This document shows positions 23,211 through 32,367 of a stretch of DNA of 64,000 nt, piece by piece. Position 1 is the stretch's first letter, and each line of letters begins with the position of its first letter. The stretch covers positions 1 to 64,000 of the forward strand of contig NZ_FONV01000023.1 of NCBI RefSeq assembly GCF_900113015.1, in the 5' to 3' direction. The DNA is from Actinoplanes philippinensis. Lineage in GTDB: Bacteria; Actinomycetota; Actinomycetes; Mycobacteriales; Micromonosporaceae. The notes below the pieces were generated by a model that was not told where the DNA came from, did not search any database, and saw nothing but the letters and a program-made list of their open reading frames with translations. The position numbers and the translations under genes are program-made.

Positions 23211-23983
23211 AGGTTCAACTCCCGTCGATCGACAAGCGGGAGCGAGCGCAGTGCCCGCTCCATGTGCCATTGCAGGTGGGCGGCGACGAGCCCGCTGCAC
23301 TCACGGCGCACCGACGGCGCGGACGCGTCCGCCACCGCCCAGTCGCCGGAGGTGAGGGCGGACATCAGGCCGAGGGTGTCGGGGCTGGGGTGGGCGGAGC
23401 CGGGTGGCCGGCAGTCGGGGCAGACCGAGCCGCCGGCCGGCACCGAGAACGCCGCGTGCTGCCCGGCGGTGCCGCAGACCGCGCACTCGGTGATCGCGGG
23501 CGCCCAGCCGGCGAAGGCCATCGCGCGCAGCAGGTAGGCGTCGAGCACCAGGCTCCCCGCGTGCTCGCCGGCGGAGAGCGCCTTGAGCGCCCCGAGGGTG
23601 AGCTGGAAGAGGCGCAGCGCGGGCTCCCGCTCGACCGGGGTGAGCCGCTCGGCGGTCTCGCAGATGGCGCTGGCCGCGGTGTAGCGGGGATAGTCGGTGA
23701 GGAAGCTCTTGCCGTAGAGGGTGACCGCCTCGACCTGGCTGACCGAGTGCAGTGAGCTGCCCAGCCCCTCGGGGGAGCCGGCGAGCTGCAGGTCGATGTG
23801 GCCGAACGGCTCGAGCCGGGCGCCGAAACGCGAGCTGGTCCGCCGCACGCCGCGGGCCACCGCTCGGAGCCGGCCGTGGCGGCGGGTCAGCAGCGTGACG
23901 ATCCGGTCGCTCTCGCCGAGTTTCTGCACACGCAGGACCACCGCGTCGTCGCGGTAGAGCTGGCGGCGGTATCCGGCGGGCAC
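23207..23983 (-). CDS. recO: DNA repair protein RecO
   Basis: The 258-residue protein starts near [28 protein letters not shown] (N-terminal OB fold), followed by [23 protein letters not shown] segments and a central helical domain, then a zinc finger with CAVC and CPDC in the C-terminal part. RecO binds single-stranded DNA and loads RecA with RecR. Start is GTG at 23983. It is followed by overlapping uppS as in other actinobacteria. Confidence is high from domain order and synteny. Confidence 0.94.
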   Translation of the reverse strand: MPAGYRRQLYRDDAVVLRVQKLGESDRIVTLLTRRHGRLRAVARGVRRTSSRFGARLEPFGHIDLQLAGSPEGLGSSLHSVSQVEAVTLYGKSFLTDYPRYTAASAICETAERLTPVEREPALRLFQLTLGALKALSAGEHAGSLVLDAYLLRAMAFAGWAPAITECAVCGTAGQHAAFSVPAGGSVCPDCRPPGSAHPSPDTLGLMSALTSGDWAVADASAPSVRRECSGLVAAHLQWHMERALRSLPLVDRRELNL

Positions 23984-24090
23984 CCCGCCATTCTGCCCCC
24001 TGCCTACGACAGACCCTGACCCGGATCTCAGGGTCGTCTAGGGGACGGGACCGATGGCCAACCGATGCCCGGCGGAAATAGCGTCAGGGC

Positions 24091-24858
24091 ATGACCCGCA
24101 GAGTTGCCCTGATCCTCGCCGCCGTCTCGGTGGGCGCCCTGGCCGGCTGTGACGGCGTGGTGGGAGCTCGGATGACGTTCGATGACACCGAGAAGGCCAA
24201 GGTCACCGAGATCACACTGGCCGGTGGCGCGAGCAACGTCTCCGTGGAGACCGACGCGTCGGCGACCGAGACCCGGATCCGGCGGGTGATCTACGGCGGC
24301 ACCGATCCGGGCGGCTCCTACCAGCTGACCGGTGGCGTGCTCACTCTGGACGGCGACTGCGGCCGCGACTGCCGGGTCGACTTCGTGATCACCGCGCCCC
24401 CGGGGGTGGCGGTGAAAGGTGAGCTGCGGTCCGGCGACGTGATGCTGCGCGGGACGGGCCCGGTGGATCTGAAGGTGACGTCCGGCGACGTGATGGTGGA
24501 GAACGGGTCGGGTCCGGTGAAGGTGCGGGCGACCTCGGGTGACCTCAGCGTGATCGGCGGCTCCGAGGTGAGCCTCGAGGCGCATGACGGCGACCTGTCG
24601 GTGCTGGACGTGACCGGCCCGGTGACGGCCAAGGCCTCGTCCGGCGACATCAATCTCAAGCTGTCCGGGGCGGCGTCGGTGACCGCCTCGGCGAGCAGCG
24701 GTGACATCGACCTGATGGTGCCCTCCGGGGACTACCGGGTGCGCGCCGTGAGCGGCTCCGGCGATCACGAGGTCTTCGGGATCACCGACAACCCGACTTC
24801 CGACAAGGTCCTGGAGTTGCGGACCGGCAGCGGCGACGTGCGGGTCAACGGAGGCTGA
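24091..24858 (+). CDS. DUF4097-family beta-helix lipoprotein
   Basis: The 255 residues begin with a signal peptide and lipobox LAGC (Cys20). The rest is a series of short strands with SGD repeats (LRSGDVML, TSGDVMVENG, TSGDLSVIGG, HDGDLSVLDV, SSGDINLKL, SSGDIDLMV, GSGDHEVFG, GSGDVRVNGG) that form a right-handed beta-solenoid of the DUF4097 kind. It is probably an envelope-stress-related surface protein in this family; no enzymatic site is visible. It ends convergently with the acyltransferase gene with a 14-base overlap. Confidence 0.85.
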   Translation: MTRRVALILAAVSVGALAGCDGVVGARMTFDDTEKAKVTEITLAGGASNVSVETDASATETRIRRVIYGGTDPGGSYQLTGGVLTLDGDCGRDCRVDFVITAPPGVAVKGELRSGDVMLRGTGPVDLKVTSGDVMVENGSGPVKVRATSGDLSVIGGSEVSLEAHDGDLSVLDVTGPVTAKASSGDINLKLSGAASVTASASSGDIDLMVPSGDYRVRAVSGSGDHEVFGITDNPTSDKVLELRTGSGDVRVNGG

Positions 24859-25891
24859 CGGCCGGCTCCGGCTCGCGTCTGCCGGCCGGAGCGGGCGAAA
24901 CGGGGACGGGGATCCGCCGGCCGGGCAGCAGCACCGGGGGCCGGCCGGCGGCCACGTCCTCGATCCAGCCGACGGCGGCGATCACCCCGGCCAGCAGGAC
25001 GGTGACGACGACGAGCCGCCAGCTGACGCCGACCCAGCCGATGAGTGGCAGGCCGTGCCGTTCGGCGAACTGGGTGACCGCCACGACCACCGGCACGTGC
25101 CACAGGTAGATCGTGAGGGCGCGGGCGTTGAGCACGGTGAGGACGCGGTTCCCGCTGATCACCGGCCGCACGCAGCCGAGCGCCACCAGGATGAAGGCGG
25201 CCGACCAGAGGGCGTTGCCGAGCGGGATGTCGTTGAGGTCCCAGCCACGCGGGCCGGGGTGGGTGACGATCCACGCGACGGCCGGGACGGCGACGGCGGC
25301 GGCGATGCCGAGGAGCCTGCGGCGGCCGAGGCGGTCCAGGTGGCCGTCGTGGTGGGCGAAGCCGAGCAGCCACGCCCCGCCGTAGAGGGCGAGGCTTTGC
25401 GCGACCGGCGGCACGGTCAGCCCGGCCACCGTGATCACGATCAGGGCGAGGTACGGCGTGAGGACCGTCGCCAGGGGAAACCGGCGGTAGACGGGCAGCG
25501 CCAGCGGCGACAGCAGCACCATCCAGAGGAAGTCACGCAGGTACCAGGTGTGGCCGAGCCCCTGGATCCACCAGCCGGTGGCCTCCGGCGTGTCGATCGG
25601 GAAGCCCCAGAGCAGCAGCCTCGGGTTTCCGTGGGAGGTGCCGGTGGCCAGCATGACGGTGACCGCGACCGCGGCGATCACCCACAGCGACGGCAGCAGG
25701 CGACGGATCCGGCGCTCGACCGCCCACACCCCGAACCGGTCCAGCGAGGCCGCCATGAGCGACCCCGCCAGTGCGAACATCAGCGACATCGCCGGCAGGA
25801 CCACGGTGAGCGCGGCCCAGCCGGTGATGTGATAGATCACGACCCGGACGGTCGCCACGGCACGCAGCAGGTCCAGGTACCGATTTCGCAT
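24845..25891 (-). CDS. Membrane acyltransferase family 3 protein
   Basis: The 348 residues contain about ten hydrophobic helices with the Acyl_transf_3 start RNRYLDLLRAVATVRVVIYHITGW, where the conserved histidine (IYHITGW) is catalytic, and later GLGHTWYLRDFLWMVLLSPL. Such proteins move acyl groups onto sugars or lipids at the membrane. The substrate is unknown. A 23-bp palindrome precedes its start, so it may be regulated. Start is ATG at 25891. Confidence 0.85.
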   Translation of the reverse strand: MRNRYLDLLRAVATVRVVIYHITGWAALTVVLPAMSLMFALAGSLMAASLDRFGVWAVERRIRRLLPSLWVIAAVAVTVMLATGTSHGNPRLLLWGFPIDTPEATGWWIQGLGHTWYLRDFLWMVLLSPLALPVYRRFPLATVLTPYLALIVITVAGLTVPPVAQSLALYGGAWLLGFAHHDGHLDRLGRRRLLGIAAAVAVPAVAWIVTHPGPRGWDLNDIPLGNALWSAAFILVALGCVRPVISGNRVLTVLNARALTIYLWHVPVVVAVTQFAERHGLPLIGWVGVSWRLVVVTVLLAGVIAAVGWIEDVAAGRPPVLLPGRRIPVPVSPAPAGRREPEPAVSLR

Positions 25892-25929
25892 GGACCAAGG
25901 TGTTACCCGCGCCGAGTCAACCTGTGCAA

Positions 25930-25952
25930 ACTATGGTGAAGTTCACCATAGT
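25930..25952 (-). promoter_or_regulatory. Perfect 23-bp palindrome upstream of the acyltransferase gene
   Basis: ACTATGGTGAA-G-TTCACCATAGT is an 11-1-11 perfect palindrome. It lies 39 bases before the acyltransferase start and 22 bases beyond the era stop. Its even composition and lack of GC core and U tract favour a repressor operator (TetR-like size) over a terminator. No cognate regulator is adjacent. Confidence 0.6.
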
Positions 25953-25973
25953 CAGAGAATGTCCAAGTTTCGA

Positions 25974-27236
25974 TCAAAAACCGAGCTTACGCAGCTGTTT
26001 GGGGTCTCGCTGCCATTCCTTCGCCACTCGAACGTGCAGGTCCAGGTAGACCCGGCGACCGAGCAACTGTTCGATCTCCGTGCGGGCCCGGGTGCCGACC
26101 TCCTTGAGTCGCGCGCCCCGGGCGCCGATCACGATCGACTTCTGGCTGTCACGTTCCACGTAGATGTCCGCGAAGATCCGGGTGAGGTTGCCCTCGACCA
26201 GCATCTCCTCGACGAGCACCGCGATCGAGTGCGGCAGCTCGTCGCGGACGCCCTCCAGCGCGGCCTCACGGATCAGCTCGCCGATCAGCACCTGCTCCGG
26301 CTCGTCGGTGAGCACGTCGTCCGGGTAGAGCTGCGGCGACTCCGGCATGTGCTTGACCATGACGTCGGTCAGGATCTCCACCTGGTGCCCGGAGACCGCG
26401 CTGACCGGGACGATGTCGGCGAAGTCGTACAGCTCGGCGACGGCGAGCAGCCGCTGCGCCAGGGTCTGCGGGTCGACCAGGTCCACCTTGGTCACCACGG
26501 CGATGACCTTGGCCTTGAGCTCGCTGATCTCCGAGGAGATGAACCGGTCGCCACGCCCGATCGGCTCGTCCGCCGGGAAGCAGACCCCGATCACGTCGAC
26601 CTCGCTCCACACCTCGCGGACCAGGTCGTTCAGCCGCTCGCCGAGCAGGGTCCGGGGCCGGTGCAGACCCGGCGTGTCGACCAGCACGAGCTGCGCGTCC
26701 GGCCGGTGCAGGATGCCGCGGATCACGTGCCGGGTGGTCTGCGGCTTGTTCGAGGTGATCGCGATCTTCTGCCCGACGATGGCGTTGGTCAGGGTCGACT
26801 TGCCGGCGTTCGGCCGGCCGACGAAACAGGCGAAACCCGCACGGTAGACGTCGTCTTGCGGTGCGACAGCGCGTGCGGCTTTGTGCCGGTGCTTCTTGAC
26901 CCTTTGCGGGGTACGGACGTCGCCGTCCCCCGAAGCACCACCCCGTTCCCGGAAGCCGCCCGTGCCGCCGGCCTTACCCGTAGGCCCGGCCGGTGATCCG
27001 TTTCCACGGGGCGCCGGTCCGCCTCGGCCCGTGGCGGCGCCGCCATTGCGCGTACCGGATGAGGGGTTTGCTCTGCCGCCGGCGGGCCCGCCGGGTTTGC
27101 GTCCGCCCTGACCCGTGCCCTGCTGCTCCTCGGCCCGCCGGGCCGCCCTGCGTTCCTGCCGCCGCTGCTCGTTGCGCTCCCCGGCGGTGAGACGCCGCTC
27201 ACCCGGCGCGGGCCGCTGCTGATCGTTCTCGGCCAT
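25974..27236 (-). CDS. era: GTPase Era with 130-residue basic N-terminal extension
   Basis: This 30S ribosomal assembly GTPase binds 16S rRNA. G1 GRPNAGKST (about 140-148), G2 near the KPQTTRH segment, G3 DTPGL, G4 TKVDLVD, then a KH RNA-binding domain in the last 90 residues (IVIGARGARLKEVG). Usual Era is about 300 residues; here residues 1-130 precede the G domain and are Arg/Gly/Pro/Gln-rich with GGR and RGG-like pieces, probably disordered and nucleic-acid binding. The long start is supported by TGATG overlap with the upstream gene. Part of the ybeY-CorC-deaminase-era block. Confidence 0.93.
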   Translation of the reverse strand: MAENDQQRPAPGERRLTAGERNEQRRQERRAARRAEEQQGTGQGGRKPGGPAGGRANPSSGTRNGGAATGRGGPAPRGNGSPAGPTGKAGGTGGFRERGGASGDGDVRTPQRVKKHRHKAARAVAPQDDVYRAGFACFVGRPNAGKSTLTNAIVGQKIAITSNKPQTTRHVIRGILHRPDAQLVLVDTPGLHRPRTLLGERLNDLVREVWSEVDVIGVCFPADEPIGRGDRFISSEISELKAKVIAVVTKVDLVDPQTLAQRLLAVAELYDFADIVPVSAVSGHQVEILTDVMVKHMPESPQLYPDDVLTDEPEQVLIGELIREAALEGVRDELPHSIAVLVEEMLVEGNLTRIFADIYVERDSQKSIVIGARGARLKEVGTRARTEIEQLLGRRVYLDLHVRVAKEWQRDPKQLRKLGF

Positions 27237-27592
27237 CAGAGAACCGTGCCGGACAGCGAGCCGTCCGGGCCCGCCAGGTGCACCGGCGCGTCGGCCGCGA
27301 GGTCACGGACCGCCGCGAGGCCCGCGCTCTCCAGTGCGGACGCCTCGGTGACGACCGCGGCCGCCTCCAGTTTCGTGGCGCCGGACGACACCGCCTGCGC
27401 CACGGCGAGCTGCAGCGCCGTCACGGTCAGGCTGGGCAGGCTCACCGAAGCGGCCGCGTAGGTGCGGCCGTCCTGGTCGCGGACCGCCGCGCCCTCGGCC
27501 GCACCCACCCGGGTCCGGGAGTGACGCGCGAGGGTCACCAGCTTGGCGTCCTCGGCGCTCAGCGCATTGTCGGCAACGGTCTGATCAGGCAT
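27236..27592 (-). CDS. Cytidine-deaminase-like protein lacking catalytic residues
   Basis: ATG at 27592 gives 118 residues with the cytidine deaminase fold order (LVTLARHSRTRVGAAEGAAV, DGRTYAAASVSLPSLTVTALQLAVAQAVSSGA), but the CAE motif (zinc Cys/His-Ala-Glu) is replaced by ALQ and there is no PCxxC. Zinc binding and deamination should be lost. The same position between CorC-like and era genes is held by Rv2365c in M. tuberculosis, so the gene is conserved, and a structural or ligand-binding role is likely. It overlaps the CorC gene by 8 bases and era by 1. Confidence 0.8.
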   Translation of the reverse strand: MPDQTVADNALSAEDAKLVTLARHSRTRVGAAEGAAVRDQDGRTYAAASVSLPSLTVTALQLAVAQAVSSGATKLEAAAVVTEASALESAGLAAVRDLAADAPVHLAGPDGSLSGTVL

Positions 27593-28934
27593 CGGCGGGT
27601 TGTCTTTCCTCGTTCTCGGCAACGTTCTCATCGGTCTGCTCGGCCCCGGGCTCCGGACGGATCCGGCGCACCAGCACCGAATCGATCCGGTTCCGCCGGC
27701 CGGTGGTCCCCTCAGCGGTCAGGTGCAGGCCCCTGACCTCGGCCTTCGCGCCGGGGATCGGCACCCGGCCCAGTGTCTGCGCGAGCAGGCCACCCACCGT
27801 CTCGACCTCCTCGGCGGGCAACTCGACGCCGAAGACGTCGCCGAGGTCCTCGATCGGCAGGCGTGCGGTCACCCGGACCGCCCCGTCGTCGAGGTGCTCG
27901 ATCGGTGGCCGCTCGACGTCGTACTCGTCGGTGATCTCACCGACGATCTCCTCCAGGATGTCCTCGATGGTGACCAGGCCGGCGGTGCCACCGTACTCGT
28001 CGACCACGATGACCAGGTGGTTGCGGGCGGCCTGCATCTCGGAGAGGAGGTCGTCGACCGGTTTCGACTCGGGCACGAAGTTCGCCGGGCGCATCGCGTC
28101 GGCGACCGGCTGCGCGGTAGCGGCGGGATCGCCGTTCTGCGTGCGCCGGATCACGTCCTTGAGATAGAGCACGCCCAGCACGTCGTCGACGCTCTCGCCG
28201 ATCACCGGGATCCGGGAGAACCCGGACCGCAGGAACAGGTAGAGCGCCTGCTGCAGGGTCTTGGGCGCCTCGATCCACACCATCTCGGTCCGCGGGACCA
28301 TCACCTCGCGGGCGATCGTGTCACCCAGCGTGAACACCGAGTGGATCATCTCGCGCTCGCCGTGCTCCACCACGCCGCGCTGCTCGGCCAGGTCGACCAG
28401 TTCGCGCAGCTCCACCTGGCTGCCGAACGGCCCCTCGGGGAACCCCTTGCCGGGGGTCACCGCGTTACCGATCAGGATCAGCAGCTTGGCGAGCGGGTTG
28501 AGGACCTTGCCCAGCCAGCGCACCAGCGGGGCGGTCGCCCGGCCCACCGCATACGCGTGCTGGCGCCCCAGAGTACGCGGGGCCACCCCCACCACGACGA
28601 AGCTGACCAGCGTCATCGCGCCCGCCGACACCAGCGCGGCCTGCCAGCCGATGCCGTACGTGTCGACGGCCACCAGCGCCACCAGCGTGGTTGCGGTCAG
28701 CTCGCAGAGCAGGCGCAGCAGGAGCAGCAGGTTGACGTAGCGCACCACGTCGGAGGCGACCGCGGCCAGCGCGCCGGCGCCCCGTTTCCCCTCCCGGGCC
28801 AGCTCGGTGGCGCGGGCGTGGGAGACGGTCGCCAGCGCGGCATCCGTCATCGAGGCCAGGCCGGCGAGGAGCACCAGCACGACCGCGAGAGTGATCAGTT
28901 GCAGATCCGGTAGGCCGGCCGACGCGGGGTCCAC
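27585..28934 (-). CDS. CorC/HlyC-family CNNM-type membrane protein with CBS domains
   Basis: The 449 residues have an N-terminal DUF21 membrane domain of about four helices (LQLITLAVVLVLLAGLASMTDAAL ...), a CBS pair (VMVPRTEMVWIEA ... VIGESVDDVLGVLYLKD and AMRPANFVPESKPVDDLLSEM ... VIVVDEYGGTAGLVTIEDILEEIVGEI), and a C-terminal CorC-HlyC ligand domain (VRVTARLPIEDLGDVFGVEL). Members are linked to Mg2+/Co2+ efflux and need proof per case. GTG start at 28934 is two bases after the ybeY stop region, so the two are co-transcribed. Confidence 0.9.
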   Translation of the reverse strand: MDPASAGLPDLQLITLAVVLVLLAGLASMTDAALATVSHARATELAREGKRGAGALAAVASDVVRYVNLLLLLRLLCELTATTLVALVAVDTYGIGWQAALVSAGAMTLVSFVVVGVAPRTLGRQHAYAVGRATAPLVRWLGKVLNPLAKLLILIGNAVTPGKGFPEGPFGSQVELRELVDLAEQRGVVEHGEREMIHSVFTLGDTIAREVMVPRTEMVWIEAPKTLQQALYLFLRSGFSRIPVIGESVDDVLGVLYLKDVIRRTQNGDPAATAQPVADAMRPANFVPESKPVDDLLSEMQAARNHLVIVVDEYGGTAGLVTIEDILEEIVGEITDEYDVERPPIEHLDDGAVRVTARLPIEDLGDVFGVELPAEEVETVGGLLAQTLGRVPIPGAKAEVRGLHLTAEGTTGRRNRIDSVLVRRIRPEPGAEQTDENVAENEERQPADA

Positions 28935-28936
28935 GA

Positions 28937-29407
28937 TCAGCCGGCTTTACGTCCGGCACGCCAGCTCTGCAGAAGCTTGTTCTGCAGAGCGAACATCTCC
29001 CGCTCCTCCTCCGGCTCGGCGTGGTCGTAGCCGAGCAGGTGCAGCGCGCCGTGCACGGTGAGCAGGTGCAGCTCGTCGGCGGCGGCGTGCCCGGCGACGG
29101 TCGCCTGCTTGGCGGCCACCTCCGGGGAGAGCACGATGTCGCCGAGCAGCGCTGGCTCCCCGGCCCCGGACTCGCCCGGGCCGTGGTCGACGCTGCCCTC
29201 GTCCATCGGGAACGCGAGCACGTCGGTCGGGCCGTCGCTGCCCATCCACCGATGGTTCAGCTCGGCCATGTAGTCGATGTCGACGAGCAGGATCGACAGC
29301 TCGGCGAGGGGGTTGACCCCCATCTCGTCCAGGGCGTGCCGGGCAACCGCGAGAATCGCGTCGGTGTCGACCTCGACTCCCGACTCGTTGGCGATCTCGA
29401 TGGACAT
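28937..29407 (-). CDS. ybeY: rRNA maturation endoribonuclease YbeY
   Basis: The 156-residue enzyme has the zinc-binding motif H-x3-H-x5-H as [11 protein letters not shown] near residues 118-128, with [11 protein letters not shown] before it. It processes the 3' end of 16S rRNA and takes part in 70S quality control. It is followed within two bases by the CorC gene and preceded by phoH, the common bacterial order. Start is ATG at 29407. Confidence 0.95.
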   Translation of the reverse strand: MSIEIANESGVEVDTDAILAVARHALDEMGVNPLAELSILLVDIDYMAELNHRWMGSDGPTDVLAFPMDEGSVDHGPGESGAGEPALLGDIVLSPEVAAKQATVAGHAAADELHLLTVHGALHLLGYDHAEPEEEREMFALQNKLLQSWRAGRKAG

Positions 29408-29431
29408 AGTGGTGCGATTACCCCTTGTGTA

Positions 29432-30553
29432 TCAGCGCCGTCGGCCCGGTGTCCGGCCACCGCTGGCGGCCCGGCCCGGCACGGCGTGGACGGATTGTGC
29501 GGCCTGCTGCTCCTGCGCCGCGTCGAACCGGGCGTAGGCGTCGACGATCTCGGCGACCAGGCGGTGACGCACCACGTCGGAGCTGGACAGCTCCGCGAAG
29601 TGCACGTCCTCGACGTCGCGCAGGATCTCCCGCACGACCCGGAGGCCGCTGGTGGTGCCGCCGGGCAGGTCGACCTGGGTGACGTCGCCGGTGACCACGA
29701 TCTTCGCCCCGAACCCGAGACGGGTCAGGAACATCTTCATCTGCTCGGGCGTGGTGTTCTGCGCCTCGTCCAGGATGATGAAGGCGTCGTTGAGAGTACG
29801 GCCACGCATGTACGCCAACGGCGCGACCTCGATCGTCCCGGCCGCCATCAGGCGCGGGATGGTCTCCGGGTCGAGCATGTCGTGCAGGGCGTCGTAGAGC
29901 GGCCGCAGATACGGGTCGATCTTCTCGGTCAGCGTGCCGGGCAGGAAGCCGAGCCGCTCCCCCGCCTCGACGGCCGGCCGGGTCAGGATGATCCGGTTGA
30001 TCTGCTTGGCCTGCAGCGCCTGCACGGCCTTGGCCATCGCCAGATACGTCTTACCGGTGCCGGCGGGGCCGATGCCGAAGACGATCGTGTTCTTGTCGAT
30101 GGCGTCGACATAGTGTTTCTGCCCCAGCGTCTTGGGCCGGATGGTGCGCCCGCGGCGGGACAGGATGTTGAGGGTGAGCACCTCGGCCGGCCGCTCGGAG
30201 GTGTTCTCCTCGAGCATCCGGAGGGTGCGGCGGACGGCGTCGACGCTGAGCGTCTCGCCTTTCTCGATCAGCTCGATCAGCTCGGAGAAGAGACGCTCCG
30301 CGGTCGCGTTCTCGGCGGGATCGCCGGTGATGGTGATCTCGTTGCCGCGGACGTGCACGTCACTGTCGAGGGTGCGCTCGATGAGCCGGAGGATCTCGTC
30401 CTTGGCGCCGAGCAGGTTCACCATGATCTTCGGATCGCTCACCGAGATCTTGGTCTGCGCCCGCACCGGGCTGGTCGAGCCAGTGCTGGATTCGTTCGGC
30501 GTACCGGTCATAGGGTGGCCCGAAGGGCCTCCGCCACCTGCTCTCTTCTTCAT
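29432..30553 (-). CDS. phoH: PhoH-family ATPase
   Basis: The 373-residue protein has an N-terminal KH-like region (KIMVNLLGAKDEILRLIERTLDSDVHVRGNEITITGD), Walker A GPAGTGKT, RPAVEAGERLGFLPG, Walker B ILDEAQN and TGDVTQVDL, as in PhoH/YbeZ, which works with YbeY in RNA processing. Starts at 30553 or at the ATG at 30511 (359 residues) are both possible; neither has a strong ribosome-binding site. The C-terminal 25 residues are basic and disordered. Gene order phoH-ybeY fits. Confidence 0.93.
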   Translation of the reverse strand: MKKRAGGGGPSGHPMTGTPNESSTGSTSPVRAQTKISVSDPKIMVNLLGAKDEILRLIERTLDSDVHVRGNEITITGDPAENATAERLFSELIELIEKGETLSVDAVRRTLRMLEENTSERPAEVLTLNILSRRGRTIRPKTLGQKHYVDAIDKNTIVFGIGPAGTGKTYLAMAKAVQALQAKQINRIILTRPAVEAGERLGFLPGTLTEKIDPYLRPLYDALHDMLDPETIPRLMAAGTIEVAPLAYMRGRTLNDAFIILDEAQNTTPEQMKMFLTRLGFGAKIVVTGDVTQVDLPGGTTSGLRVVREILRDVEDVHFAELSSSDVVRHRLVAEIVDAYARFDAAQEQQAAQSVHAVPGRAASGGRTPGRRR

Positions 30554-30640
30554 CGCCGTCCGGGTCGGGCGGCTCGCTCAAGGATCGTGCCATCCTATCC
30601 GCTCGCCCGCCCGCCCGCCGATGCCATTATCGCCGGTCCG

Positions 30641-32023
30641 CTATTCGGGGCCGTCCGACGCGCGACCGCCGTCGAAGGCCTCCTGGGCCCTGGTGAAGCG
30701 GTAGGTCGCCCAGTGCATGCGGGCCACCCCGCCCCGGTCGTCGCGGGTCAGCCGCAGCAGCTCGCCCGCCTCCCGCCCGGAGATCGTCCGGAGCACGTCG
30801 ACCTCGTCCGGCAGCGGCTCGAAGATCGCCGGCGGGCGGCTCGCCGGCGCCTCCACCAGGCGCGCCTGCAACTGCCCGTCGTGCCAGGCGAAGACGAACT
30901 CCATCCCCTCGCTCCACCAGCGGCCCAGCACCGGGCGGTAGGCGGCCGGGGCGGGCGGCGCCGGGCGCCACGGGCGGATGTCCGCCGGGTCCGACTCGAC
31001 CGCGATCCGCAGCAGCTCGTGCACCAGCTCGTTGGTCTGCCCGGCGGTCCCGGAGGAGCCGAGCACCGCGCAGCCCAGCGCTCCCGGGTTGCCGTCGCCG
31101 CCGCGCCGGCCGTAGACGCCGGCCAGGAAGCCGGGCATCGCCCCGTCGTGGCCGACGTGCATGACGCGCTTGCCCTCCGGGGCCAGGATCAGGCCGAGAC
31201 CGAACCCGAGCGCCCACAGGTTCTCGTCGGTGGTGGTCGCCGGCCAGCGCATCTCGTCGACGGTCGCGGCGGCGAGCACCCGGCCGTCCGGGTCGACGAT
31301 CTCCGGGCTCGCCAGGAACGCCGCCCACCGCGCCATGTCGCCGGCGGTGCTCCAGATCTGGGCCGCGGGCGCGAGCCCGGCCACGTCCACCGGGGGCTCC
31401 GGGCGGGCCGCGTCGGAGTACGCGTCGACCAGGTAGCCGACCGCGGCCTGGGCCGGCCGGGCGACGGTGGTGGCGGCCAGCCCGAGCGGGCCGAGGATCC
31501 GTTCCGCGACGATCTCCGCCCAGGTGCCGCCGCGCAGCTTGGCGACGAGCTGCCCGAGGACGGCGAGGCCCAGGTTGGAGTAGTGGAAGCGGCGGGCGTT
31601 CGGCAGCACCCGCTCGGCCCGGTCCAGCTCGGCGAGCATCCGGCCGGCGTCGGGGGCGAGCAGGCTGTCCCAGACGTCGCCGTACGGCTCCCGCTGGAAC
31701 CCGGCCGTGTGCGACAGCAGCCGCCGGATCGTGGCGTCGCCGTGCGCCGGCACGTCGAGGTACGCCGAGAGGGGCCGGTCCAGGTCGAGCAGGCGATCGT
31801 CGCGCGCCTGCATGACCAGCGCCGCGGTGAAGGTCTTGGTGACCGAGCCGATCCGGAACCGGGTGTCCGGCCCGAGCGGGTGCTCCGGGTTGCCGGAGTC
31901 GCCGACGGTGAAGACCCACGGCTCCCGGTCGGCGCGGTGCAGCGCGACGGAGAGCGCGGGGATCCGGCCGTCGGCCTGGGCCTGGCGTGCGGCCCGCTCG
32001 TAGCGCGGGGCGGGCGTGCTCAC
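30641..32023 (-). CDS. Beta-lactamase-family serine hydrolase
   Basis: The 460 residues belong to the class C beta-lactamase/EstB/DD-peptidase-like fold: SVTK (Ser-x-x-Lys nucleophile) about residue 60, YSN in RFHYSNLG, and HVGHDGAMPG with the third motif near the end. There is no clear signal peptide, so it is likely intracellular and may be an esterase rather than an antibiotic-degrading enzyme. The last 120 residues look like a lipocalin-like extra domain of this group. It overlaps the HIT gene (stop/start GTGA at 32020-32023). Confidence 0.87.
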   Translation of the reverse strand: MSTPAPRYERAARQAQADGRIPALSVALHRADREPWVFTVGDSGNPEHPLGPDTRFRIGSVTKTFTAALVMQARDDRLLDLDRPLSAYLDVPAHGDATIRRLLSHTAGFQREPYGDVWDSLLAPDAGRMLAELDRAERVLPNARRFHYSNLGLAVLGQLVAKLRGGTWAEIVAERILGPLGLAATTVARPAQAAVGYLVDAYSDAARPEPPVDVAGLAPAAQIWSTAGDMARWAAFLASPEIVDPDGRVLAAATVDEMRWPATTTDENLWALGFGLGLILAPEGKRVMHVGHDGAMPGFLAGVYGRRGGDGNPGALGCAVLGSSGTAGQTNELVHELLRIAVESDPADIRPWRPAPPAPAAYRPVLGRWWSEGMEFVFAWHDGQLQARLVEAPASRPPAIFEPLPDEVDVLRTISGREAGELLRLTRDDRGGVARMHWATYRFTRAQEAFDGGRASDGPE

Positions 32024-32367
32024 TGTCCGGCCAGCATCGGGCCGAGCGGCGCGCCGCCGACGACGTGCGCGTGCACGTGGAAGACCTCCTGGCCGCCGTG
32101 GGCCCCGGTGTTGAAGATGACCCGGAAGCCGTCGTCCAGCCCCTCGATCTCGGCGACCCTCGCGGCGGTGGCCAGCACGTCGGCGGCCGCGGCGGGATCG
32201 GCGGCGAGCTCGACCACGTTCGCGTGGTGGGCGACCGGGATCACCAGGACGTGGGTGGGCGCCTTGGGGTCGATGTCCCGGAACGCCACCGTCGTCCCGG
32301 TCCGATGCACGATGCTCGCGGGGATCTCGCCGGCCACGATCCGGCAGAACAGGCAGGAGTTTTCCAC
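32020..32367 (-). CDS. HIT-family nucleotide hydrolase
   Basis: The 115-residue protein carries CLFCRIVAGEIPASIVHRT, a zinc-binding-like start, and the histidine triad HVHAHVVGG near the C-terminus. HIT enzymes hydrolyse adenosine phosphoramidates or related nucleotides. The length and motifs match HINT/YcfF-type members. Start is ATG at 32367, directly facing the GH3 gene across about 75 bases. Confidence 0.9.
   Translation of the reverse strand: MENSCLFCRIVAGEIPASIVHRTGTTVAFRDIDPKAPTHVLVIPVAHHANVVELAADPAAAADVLATAARVAEIEGLDDGFRVIFNTGAHGGQEVFHVHAHVVGGAPLGPMLAGQ

Noticed and set aside
30641-32023. Antibiotic resistance by the beta-lactamase-family gene
   Set aside because: The fold is shared with esterases and peptidases, there is no export signal, and nothing points to a drug substrate.
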